Origin: Lepraria neglecta
Lineage: Eukaryota; Ascomycota; Lecanoromycetes; Lecanorales; Stereocaulaceae
Direction: 5' to 3'
DNA length: 64,000 nucleotides
Assembly (NCBI GenBank): GCA_033220425.1
Contig: CM065648.1
Location: 3,906,001-3,970,000 of the forward strand
Positions within the stretch are counted from its first letter, which is position 1. Each line of letters opens with the position of its first letter. The position numbers and the translations under genes were made by a program. The notes below the pieces were generated by a model. It searched no databases, was not told where the DNA came from, and saw only the letters and a list, made by a program, of their open reading frames with translations. Of this stretch, positions 54,613-64,000 are shown in pieces.

Positions 54613-56840
54613 ATGGGCGAGCCCTCCGACTTGGTGCCTCCGCCACTTGTATGTTGACAAAGGCAATCGATAAGAGGCTCTTGGTGCTAATTGTTTACAG
54701 TTGCGCCATATTCATCTCGTGTCCAGCCAGCAGTTCCCGAAGCTACCATCGTTCAATCTCGAGCTGATGGTCGAGTACCTCATCCAAGCTCCCCGAATTG
54801 TCAAGGAACAAGCACCTATGAATTGGATGTTCTTGACATGCCCACAAGATGGAGATGTTATGCTTGTCTGGCAGCCAACTCAGATGGGCACCTCTGCAGC
54901 AAGTGATGGATATGTTTGGGCCGATCCGGAGACAGCCTTCAGGTCGGAGGCGAGAGGATATGTAAGCGATCCTGGGAATCCTTTGCCGCACCTTCATCTA
55001 TTTACGCGTGGCGTTTCAGCAAGTGGAAATGTACCTGCACCGGAGCGGATACCGCTTACCTCATGAGACTGTCGCCACGCACTGTCGACGTCGTTTTCGA
55101 CTGACACAGCTCCCAAACGCTGATCCTAATCTCCCACCCCCCGACTCGTCCCTTTGGATCTTCCACTATTGCCAAACAGATACTCAAAATCGATATCCCT
55201 CGAATCAAATACGGGTCCCTGACCAGATCCGTCATTCATTGAACGAACGCGTGCAACTACAACGACACGGACAGCTAGTGCGCAAAGAGTTCATGCTACG
55301 TGATAGCCAAAGCTGGCCCACCATCAACCCGCCGGGCAATCCTAACCAATATCCGCAACAAACCATGGGATATCCAGGCGATGTTATTTCGCATATGAAT
55401 AGAAGCCAGCAACAGGCCTACATGCAACAACAACAACAGGTTCAAGCAGCTCAGCGTGGAATGGGACCATCTCCTGCAAAGCGTCCGCGGCACATTCCCC
55501 CTGGCCATACACACGGATCAGCTACCGCCATACCAGCACCCGTTATGGCACCGGACCCTACATTTGAGGACGAGGATGGGACCTCAGGAGGCGACTACAT
55601 GGATTTTCTTACTCCTCGGGATATCAGCATCCATCGTTACGTACAGCATCATGAATGGCTAGAGGAAATATTGAACTCGCCCTATGATACGAGTCAAATA
55701 ATACCAGGAGAATTAGGTCTTGGGCGGAAGGGAGAGCTTGAGTCTCTCACCAAAGACTTCTTTGATGCACCCACCAACGCAACGCCAACAGAAGCTTTCT
55801 ACATACCAGAAGAGCTAGCAGACCCACACAAACTCCTGGATCAACTCCCTATCCCAGACACTGCTACTCCACGTGTGGGCAGGCTTGAGGCTGGCAAAGC
55901 AGAGGATTTCACAAAACGAGCAACTGAGAGAGTAGCGGCAATCAACGCAGACATGGAAAAATTGAAGCGACAACATGCTAGGCGCATGGCAAAACTCAAC
56001 AGGGGCCGTGCCTTCAAAGAAGGCGCGGAGGGCTTGAGAGTGTCGACGCTGGATATAATCAACGGTGATACCAGCAAAGCTGGAGGAGCCGAGCAGCACA
56101 AGATCGATGAGCTGATTTCTAAGATGGAAGCACACAGTGGCAAGACTATTACAGCCGTTCCAAATGTCGAATGCCTTCAGCAGGGAGGTCTCGAAGACAA
56201 GACTGAGCCTGAGCCTAAGGAGACCAATGATCAGGACTATGACATGGTCGATACATTTGGACAATTTAATGGCGCTACCCCTCAAGCTCCTACGATTTCA
56301 GAGCCACCGGATCCAGATTTTATGCAACCAACGGGTTCCGTCAACGACACATCAAATGTTTCCCAGAACCAAGGAGCCTTACCACAGCCTGCGCCCGAGG
56401 CGGACAACAACGTGGAGGGAATGACGCAATCTGCTGAACCCAAAGAAACTGGTGCCGAAGATTGGATCATGGTCAACAAAGAGGGAAATTTAGCAGCGGA
56501 TGAAGATCAAGATCTCGGTGAATTTGACAGTTTTGCGAACGATGCGGCTATGCAATCCAACATGGACACTCCCAATGTGGATGACGCTGCTGGAGGCGAC
56601 GATATGCAGGATTTCGATCAAGGTCCAGGGGACGATACCACGGGCAATTTTGATTCCAACGATTTCGGGGAGGGCATAGACTTCGGTGACTTAGATACTG
56701 CGGGTGATGAGCTAGCCGGATACGCTCAAGAGATTGATGACGCAGGTCTACAGGAGCAGGGCGACATGGGCGCAAGTGACCCTGCTTTTGGGGAAGCATT
56801 TCAAGATCCGGAGGCAAGTGCTGACACGCCTGCGGCTTGA
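54613..56840 (+). CDS. ssr4: SWI/SNF and RSC chromatin-remodelling subunit Ssr4
   Basis: Fungal subunit shared by the SWI/SNF and RSC nucleosome remodellers. Inferred exons 54613-54648, 54701-54961 and 55020-56840, giving 705 aa. Exon 1 gives MGEPSDLVPPPL. The conserved N-terminal domain (about 1-210) includes LRHIHLVSSQQFPKLPSFNL, WMFLTCPQDGDVMLVWQPT, DGYVWADPE and WIFHYCQTD. Further landmarks are DEDGTSGGDYMDFLTPRDIS and RYVQHHEWLEEILNSPY. The C-terminal 300 residues are acidic and disordered. Domain order matches the family. Confidence 0.88.
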
Positions 56841-57732
56841 TTGGATTTTGAGTCATGGAGGAATCTCGAACACTATTGTCCATCTTCTAAATCAATCTAT
56901 TCACATATCTTTCCAACTAGGAGTGGGCCACAAAGACTCGCTTGGACCGGAAGTCCGAGGGAGCTTCAGCTTTTATCTCTGGAAGAGTCGCCAGGGACTG
57001 TCAAGTTGAAAATTGAGGGTGAAACTGGGAACAACGGTTGGATGAGGGGTTAATCCACACGCACCCAACACAACCTCCACGACCGGGATCTCACATAATG
57101 CAGAGTCTGACCAGCCATCACAATATGTACAGTATTTCAAACAATAGGACGACTACATCCCAGACAATTCTCATGTTGCTCTTCTGCGCGCAAATTTCTA
57201 GTCGGACTACATGGCCTTCTTTCAGGCCCTATGCCCAACACGAGATCTACGCCAAACTGAGCAACAGCTGTGCCATTACCGTCTAACCTTATAATTCATC
57301 GCAGACGTTTCATCAGACCAAAAAGTAAAATGTTAGGAGAATTTTGACGATGTTGCGGCCGTTGCGGCCGACCGGCCCAATTAGGACTCTCCTACACTCA
57401 AATAACCTGTTTCCTTTTGAGTACCCTCGATCATCTAGACCATTTGAGAAGATTCCCATAGATTGAAGGGACACACGACCCTGATGTTGGAGGGCGGAGT
57501 CGAAAGCAATGACGGTACGTGCCCCGGCAACGTTGTCCGACATTTTGCTCTCGTCGGATTGTATACCTTGTTACAGTGATCTTGGCTCTGATGGCCTAAC
57601 GTTCATCCCCATGTCTACCTGCCTACTGAGCCTCGGTTGGCTTGAGGCTTCTACCATGTCGTTCCCTTCTTTAAGCAATCATTGATTCGTTCTTTGCATC
57701 GATTCCAGGTCATTCTTTCAGTCATTACAAGT
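56841..57732. other. Intergenic region upstream of tyrosinase
   Basis: Holds the ssr4 3' region and the tyrosinase promoter. A 76-residue minus-strand frame (57313-57543, MSDNVAGARTVIAFD) has no motif and may be chance. A direct repeat GTTGCGGCC occurs twice at about 57352-57369. Confidence 0.4.
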
Positions 57733-59894
57733 ATGTCTGCCTCTCATTCTTCGCTTCTCACACTCATTTCGATATGTCTTTGCATACTGTTAGGCGTTGG
57801 GGAAAGCTCCAGAGCATGTGACACGAGATGCGATGCACACCTTCACGAGCGTGCGGATACATCTTCGTTCGCAATCACAGGCATACCACCAAAAGGAACC
57901 GGCCCACTTCCAAACCGTCTCGAGATCCGCCAATTGCAGCAGAATACCACACAATGGAACCTCTACCTCCTGGCATTGAATCAATTCGTAAACACGGACC
58001 AATCAACCAAGACCAGCTACTACCAGATCGCTGGCATCCATGGCAGGCCTTTCGTCGAGTGGGATAATGTTGCATTCGCTCCTGGTAGGACTGGTGGCTA
58101 TTGCACGCATTCATCGACGTTATTCCTCACCTGGCATCGGCCTTATGTTGCCTTGTATGAGCAAGTGCTGTATGGTACTGTGCAGGATATTGCGAAGAGC
58201 TTTACGGGCTCGCGGCAGGCTGAATACATTGCGGCTGCTGAGAGCTTTCGTGTGCCCTACTGTACGTACATCTTAGCATGTTCTCTTCTAGCTCTGACCG
58301 TGGTCTGTGTCCTAAGACCGGTTCCGGGAGCAAAGACTTGTATCTGCTTCATGTCTTATGCCTTTTTGCTATTTGTGAATTGAATGCTGACTTCAAAACC
58401 GTACGCAGGGGACTGGGCTGCTCCTGCACCTGCCGGCCAAGATACACTGCCGACGTCCATATCTTCAGCGACGGTCGAGGTAACCACTCCAAATGGCACC
58501 AAGACGATCCCGAATCCGCTGTATCAGTACAAATTCAATCCACTCAGCAACATTGACTTGCCCGATTCTCTTGTGAGACTCTTCCCTCGACAACTTGCAT
58601 CTTGAAACTAACAGGGAGTAGTTTAACACATGGCAAGACACCCTTCGATACCCCACCAACAACAACGCCGATGCTACGAGCCAGAACAACCAAATAAGCT
58701 TACAGCTTGACAAGAATCAGGTCTCCTACAGCAAGCGATATTTGAATTTGCTCCAAGCATATCCGACGTTCGAAAAGTTCAGCAATAAAGCTTGGCTCTC
58801 GAACGTGACCAATCCAGGTGGAAGCTACGACAGTCTCGAGTCTCTCCACGACGCCATCCACGGTCTAGTCGGGAACGGGGGCCACATGACATATGTTCGC
58901 GACACCCTCCTTCCCCCCCCCTCTCGCATTCCAGCCCACTGACATCCCCAACAGAACGAATACTCCGCCTTCGACCCAATCTTCATGCTCCACCACGCAA
59001 ACATAGACCGCCTCTTCGCAATCTGGCAAACCATCCACCCAGACACCTATCTCGCCCCCTCCATCTCAACCACCGGCACCGCAACCCTAACCCCCAACTC
59101 CACCATCGACCCAAACACCCCCCTAACCCCCTTCCACAACTCCACCACCAGTACATTCTGGACCTCCGCCGCTGTCCGCACCACCACAATCTTCGGCTAC
59201 ACATACCCCGAAACAGCCGAAAACAACGCCACCTGCTCAATCCAATACGTCAACCGTCTCTACAGCCCCTCCACCGGAACACCAGCTAACAAAACCACTA
59301 CCTTAAAATCAAAAAGAAATGGCGAACAGCAGCCAGGCGTATACACGGAATGGATCACCAACATCCGGGTGGCGCAGAACGCGTTGGATAGCACGTTCAC
59401 GATATATGTTTTCTTGGGGGAGTTTAGTTCTGATCCGAATGCTTGGTTGACGGAGAAGAGTCTTGTGGGGAGTCATACTGTGTTTATGCCTTTCTCATCG
59501 GATACGCAACAGAATGCCGATATCATTGTTGCTGGCACGGTACCGCTTACGAGGGAGTTGAATCTGAATGCGAAGGGGGTTGGGTATAATACTGCGAATG
59601 TTACGGGTGTGGAGGAGTATTTGACGGGGAATTTGCATTGGAGGGTTGCTAGGGTATGTGGTATCCCCTTTGATTTGAGTTCAGATTATGACTGACGTTT
59701 TTTTTTGGCAATAGCTCACAGACAATACTGAGGTACTGCCGGAGGCACTGCCTAGCTTGAAGGTCTCGGTGGTGAGCTGTCCTGTTACTGAGGCAAAGAG
59801 CGATTTCAACTTCCCCAATTGGGGAGAATGCACACCGCATATGACGATTACAGATGATAAGGCGGCGGGCTTGCAGAGTGGGGAGCCGATGTAG
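57733..59894 (+). CDS. Secreted tyrosinase (type-3 copper monophenol oxidase)
   Basis: Oxidises phenols to quinones, as in melanin formation. Inferred exons 57733-58261, 58409-58572, 58622-58894, 58955-59653 and 59715-59894, giving 614 aa. Signal peptide about 1-22 (LLTLISICLCILLGVG). Copper A: GIHGRPFVEW, then YCTHSSTLFLTWHRPYVALYEQ with the Cys that can form a thioether to His. Copper B: LHDAIHGLVG and FDPIFMLHHANIDRLFAIW. A C-terminal extension of about 230 residues probably shields the active site, as in other fungal tyrosinases. The first intron is long (147 bp); the third has a poor donor (GTTCGC). No other melanin gene is nearby. Confidence 0.92.
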
Positions 59895-60098
59895 GCTGCT
59901 TTTGGCCACATGTTGATTTGGCATTGTATTCATGACTTATCCACGGCGTTATTCTGGCTTGAAAAGGGACTAGCATGAGAGGAAATGAAACCTATCTACA
60001 TCGTTTCGGCCGAACATGAAGCACGTTTTCATCTCCTCCTCCGTCATCATTCAAGCACATTTCCGTAACCTGTAAGCAATTTTCTCCCATCCATCACA

Positions 60099-61265
60099 TC
60101 ACAACGCAAGCTTGTACGTCCCATCCACGCGCTTCAAGAACCTGTATTTGGCCTGCTGCCTCATCAACATGTCCCGATCATCTTTCGTCAGCCCACGCTG
60201 TGAACGCCTCTGTATCGCATCCCTTATCCGCTGTTGCTGCTCCGCCGTGACAGCTGCACCTTTCCCTCTCATTGAAACTACTTGCTCTAGCTCTAGATCT
60301 AGAACTTGAGGCTGTGCTTTGAGGTAATTCTCTCGTTCGATCTCGGCGGTTTCGTCGTATACAAAGGGTACTTCGCTGAACAATTCCTATACCAACGGGA
60401 AAATAAATGTTAGTGCATCCATTGAAAGGTATCAAAGCATGAAACCCCCCTCTTCAAGCGAATAAAAATCATCATTGCCAAGGTAAGGAAGGTAGATAGA
60501 TACGCACCAAACCCTCAAGCTGGAGCACTTTGCGCGCTAGGTAGAGCAAAGGGAAGTAGACATTCCGTCCCAACCGGGTGTTGATCTGATACGAGCCCAT
60601 GCCGTACTGATTCCCAACCTCAGCAGCGTCTTGAACTGACACCTGTCGCGTGGTGAGCCAACCGTCTTCGGCTTTATTGCCTACGAGGCAGATTATGGAT
60701 GTTGGGTTATTGATGTAGTGCTCTGGAATTAGGTAGCGTCAGTAGGCGTTATGCGTTTTGATATGAACGTGGGATTGAAGTTGTATTCGGGGTTGGGCCT
60801 TTTGGTGAAAGGGGAGGACACGCACTTTGCCAGAGCATCATGGCTGTGAGGGTGCTTGCATCGTTGACGTCGTACATCAATATCGTGCAGTCGGTAGTGA
60901 GGTGTTTGAGCATCGTGGTATGGCTCTCCCCGACGGTATCGCGAACGGCGAAGTGGACTGGACCGGCAGTCTAAATAGCGGTCAGTAAAAATCCTGGAGG
61001 TAAGCTAACGGGTATCTGGCTAAGATTGGCGTACCGTTTGGATGCTAAGTCTTGTGGTTTTATCGTAGCTGGGGATCGTACTGACGTAGTTGTTCAGGAC
61101 GAGGGGCTCGTCGGTTGTGAGTTGGTTGATGTATGATGTCTGTATATGTTATGTTGTCGTAGTGCATCAGGTTGGACATGTACATAGGGGCTCGAAGTAG
61201 CTGACCTTGCCTACGCCTGCGACCCCAACCAGGGCAACGTTGATGGTGAAAAGTGCTTGTTCCAT
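60099..61265 (-). CDS. Atypical Ras-superfamily small GTPase with C-terminal extension
   Basis: Inferred exons on the minus strand: 61265-61206, 61139-61035, 60970-60826, 60722-60508 and 60386-60099, giving 270 aa. G1 is ALVGVAGVGKTSYINQL, split by intron 1. G3 is changed to RDTVGESHTTML where DxAGQE is usual; G4 is CLVGNKAEDGW. A late helix YFPLLYLARKVL resembles the Ran family (FLWLARKL). A charged C-terminal extension of about 95 residues has no prenylation cysteine, so it is probably soluble. I cannot name a subfamily; Ran-like or Rab-like divergent GTPase is the best description. Convergent with tyrosinase, 204 bp apart. Confidence 0.75.
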
Positions 61266-62849
61266 GGCGTCTCTCAATGGCGCTTTTTGAACTCTTTGAG
61301 ACCTTGGAAAGTAATGAGATCTAGTCTTGATGGAATGATGGAAGGGAACGAAGGTATTATGGATGGCTGCTTCGTTACAGCGCTGCATGCGTCGGGGTAA
61401 ATAAGTCTCTAGCGCCGTAGCCTGCGGGCAAACAGTGTTGGAATTGACGGGAAACAATGGTCGCCGCCCCATCACCGTGGTGCTGTGCCGAGCGAGATCA
61501 ACACATTATCTTAAGACCAAAGCACGGCAATTCGGACACGAGGGATGCTGTCAATGCCTGATTCGGTGGTTGCTGAGGGATAATGACCACTTTCATTGCG
61601 TATAACGAGATACAAAGTTGGCAAAATTTGTACAACAGCAAGCACTCTGACTCCCATCCATCCCGATAGCCCTGGATTAACGCCTGAAGCTTCAGTACCT
61701 CTCGTCTCTCTTGTTCACCCTTTCTTACATTCATCTTCTCCAGCGCCTCGTGGTGGTCGTTTCCCTTGTCTTCACTGAGGGCGTACACGCTCTGGTTCCG
61801 TAAGATCTCGTGACAGTCGTTCTGCTCCGAGGGGCGGCATGCCGATGGTGGGTCTCGACGACGCGAACGGCGGGGTGTGAGGTGGTGACATAGGTGCGCT
61901 TGGGGTAGACCACTGGGAGACACATCGTTCTTAAAAAGAATGGAAATGAGTGGTTTAATGAGACCGACGGAGAGGAGAGGTCCTACTGGCAGAGGTTGTT
62001 CTCGACTGACTTGAGTTGAAAGCTGTGGAACAAGCGGTAGGAGGGGTAGAAGGATATTAAGCAAAGATCTTGAAGAATTTCGAGCTTGGAAAGATTTTAT
62101 CGGTCGAGTTCGAGAACAGAATCCTATAGGAAGGATTGCAAGACACCAATAAATCGGTCTCGGACCATGTGGAGACAGCCTTACGAAGACGACGAAGCTT
62201 TGCCACCAACTCGAAGCAATACGAGCTGACCGAGATTCTTACTTTATACCGAAAAACGGGGCTATGCTGGCGCGTACAAGCCTGGAACGGCGAAGCTCAA
62301 ACAATAATGGAAACACAGTCAGAACAAAGAGCACAAGCAAGCGTCAGAGATGCGAAACGCTGAAGAAGGACTTCTCTCTGGAGGAGCCGCCCCAGCATTG
62401 GCGGCGAATGATTCCCAGCTGAGGCCAGAGCCCCACGGCTTCAGTATGATCAGATCCCTCGTCGTGGATGCCCTAAAGGACAATGGACTTGATTGATATG
62501 GAGTAAGGTCGAACTTTGTGCATGTACCGGTGTCATTAATGCGATAGGTATGTTATAAAAGTTTGTTAACCGGGCGGTTGAGGACGCCTAGTTGTGGGGG
62601 GGCCGGCAAACCTGCCAAAATCAGCTACGTATTTACTTCTCAAGGCTACCACATATTGAATCCGTTCTTTCTGCGTTTGTGGAGTCTCTGTAGACTACAG
62701 CATCATGTATATTCTGGAATTATTGCTTTATTCCGAGCGAGGATGCTTGATCATAGTAATATCGGCCTTGAGGCTCTCCTAGATAGGCCTGAACCTACGC
62801 AATGGGAGCTATTCATTACCTCGACCGTTCAAGTACATGGCCAGATCAC
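61266..62849. other. Intergenic region, no supported gene
   Basis: Includes the GTPase promoter. A long minus-strand frame (61498-62064) lacks an ATG at its start and any motif, so I do not call it. Nothing else recognisable. Confidence 0.4.
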
Positions 62850-63470
62850 TCTACGGTCTACAGCAACAACGACACGTCCTCAACCGTAGATATAGTGGCA
62901 TCAAAGTAGTCTGCATCTTAGACACCACAACACTCGCCCCAAAGTTCCTTGTGGAGATATCATAATCCACGCAGGCGACCTGACTCAAGGCGATACCATT
63001 GAGGAGATGTCCAAAGCATTGAGCTGGCTCAGGACTCTCCCCCACCCCCGCAAAGCCATAACTGCAGGCAATCATGATATGTGTCTCGAGTCTGAAGATA
63101 AAGTCAAGCTAGACTGGACAGGCATCACCTACCTGCAAGACAGCGCAACTGATATCTGTTTTCCGGACGGAAACTCGCGATGGATGTATGGTAGTCCATG
63201 GACTCCAACTCCTGGCACATGGGACCTTCCAGTATACCAGGCATGAAAATCCGCGGACTGTTCGCCTCGACATGAAATATGACATCCTTGTCACACACGT
63301 GCCGCCCCATTTCCATCTCGACGTTGCTGGCTATGGGGATGACAATCTGCTAGGGGAGCTGTGGAGGACGAGGCCGAGATTGCATATTTTTGGACATGTT
63401 CATGCCGGGTATGGTAGGGAGCTGCTGGTGTGTGATCGGCTTCAGATGCTTTATGAGAGGATCTGTTGAG
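62850..63470 (+). pseudogene. Calcineurin-like metallophosphoesterase relic
   Basis: Pieces of a metallophosphoesterase appear in order but in different frames: KVVCILDT (family C-x-SDTH), then CGDIIIHAGDLTQGDTIEEM with the GD metal motif, RKAITAGNHDM (GNHD), WMYGSPWTP, then in another frame YDILVTHVPPHFHLD and LHIFGHVHAGYG (GHxH) up to 63469. At least two frame changes (near 62920 and 63220) separate them, and the first metal motif has lost its Ser and His. No introns fit. It is a relic of a host gene of the ser/thr phosphatase-like family. Confidence 0.7.
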
Positions 63471-64000
63471 GATTGGTCGCTGGGTTAAGGGCTGCATTTG
63501 ATTTGATGGAGATGTTTGCGCTGTTCATTGGGTTCATGGTGAGACCGAGGGCTGAGAGCGGGACGGTGCTTGTCAATGCGGCCATCGTAGAAGGGTTGAA
63601 GGATACGGAGAGGAGGGAGCCGATTGTTGTATATTTCTGAGCTTTGTCCTCGATACCCTGGTCCTCAGTGGAAATTGAGCATGCAATCGTAGGCATTATA
63701 TCTCATCTGGCTCATCGCAGCTGCTGAGTATTGACCGTCAGTCACATAAAACTTCCAATATATAAATAGCAAGAGGATAAAGCTAGCACAGGCAGAGACA
63801 GCGTGAAAGCGAGTACCGTAGAAAGCAGCACCGCGAAAGCCAGTACCGTAGAAGCCACAGGAGGGCGCAGTCATGGTTCACATCTAGCTAAAAACAAGTC
63901 GAGCGTTAAACATCATTCTAGAAGCTTCTGAGTCCTCGCCACCCACGAACGTGCCAATGCTAGCTCGTGCCATGCATGCTAGTGCCGCTAGCGAATTCTT
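63471..64000. other. Right-edge flank with a possible small membrane protein
   Basis: A minus-strand ATG frame at 63874-63665 encodes 69 residues with a repeated FYGTGFRGAAFYGTRF start and one hydrophobic helix (ACASFILLLFIYWKFYV). It has no homologue I know and may be chance. The matching DNA has a short repeated CAGTACCGTAGAA block. Confidence 0.3.

Noticed and set aside
57682-57732. Earlier start for tyrosinase
   Set aside because: It would use TTG; the ATG at 57733 gives a standard signal peptide.
61498-62064. 188-codon minus-strand open frame
   Set aside because: It begins at a non-ATG codon, has no family motif and irregular composition; most likely chance.

Overview
The window is nuclear DNA of a filamentous ascomycete (Pezizomycotina, probably Leotiomycetes). 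Genes carry several short introns of about 45-75 bp with GT..AG ends and CTAAC/CTGAC-like branch sites. The gene set is also fungal: an APSES regulator (StuA), Atg7, the fungal SWI/SNF-RSC subunit Ssr4, a GH128 wall glucanase and a fungal tyrosinase. I reconstructed exon joins by hand from reading frame, splice sites and family motifs; they are inference without transcript support. I see no tRNA, rRNA or CRISPR array.

Layout. 0.3-16.8 kb is a dense housekeeping block: OST3 (-), a coiled-coil protein (+), the rRNA methyltransferase MRM2 (+), ATG7 (-), dCMP deaminase DCD1 (+), a large MIT-domain protein (-) and an aldo/keto reductase (-). OST3/coiled-coil and ATG7/DCD1 are divergent pairs. The DCD1 side carries an MCB-type G1/S promoter motif.

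17.3-31.9 kb is an accessory block. It holds an alpha/beta hydrolase with two apparent breaks, a 104-bp tandem repeat, a decaying tandem pair of RING-like genes, two duplicated mini membrane-protein units, a minus-strand run of orphan genes (most with a membrane segment), and a pair of orphan genes with W-x-x-W-A motifs, one of them broken. 32-36 kb is a long non-coding stretch leading into the developmental regulator stuA (to 38.7 kb). A BRCT protein (+) and a conserved fungal protein of unknown function (-) follow.

44.2-47.6 kb is a second accessory block. It has a clean 394-bp hAT-type MITE (19-bp terminal inverted repeats, 8-bp target duplication) beside a four-copy array of small signal-peptide plus single-TM proteins: two open, one with a single in-frame stop, one fragment. 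49-61 kb returns to recognisable genes: GH128 glucanase (-), RED-type spliceosome factor (-) divergent from Ssr4 (+), tyrosinase (+) and an atypical small GTPase (-). A frame-broken metallophosphoesterase lies near the right edge.

Common themes are chromatin and development (StuA, Ssr4, RED), cell wall and pigment (GH128, tyrosinase), ER glycosylation (OST3), autophagy (Atg7) and nucleotide supply (DCD1). No metabolic gene cluster is evident. The most unusual material is the two families of small orphan membrane proteins, which expand and decay by local duplication.
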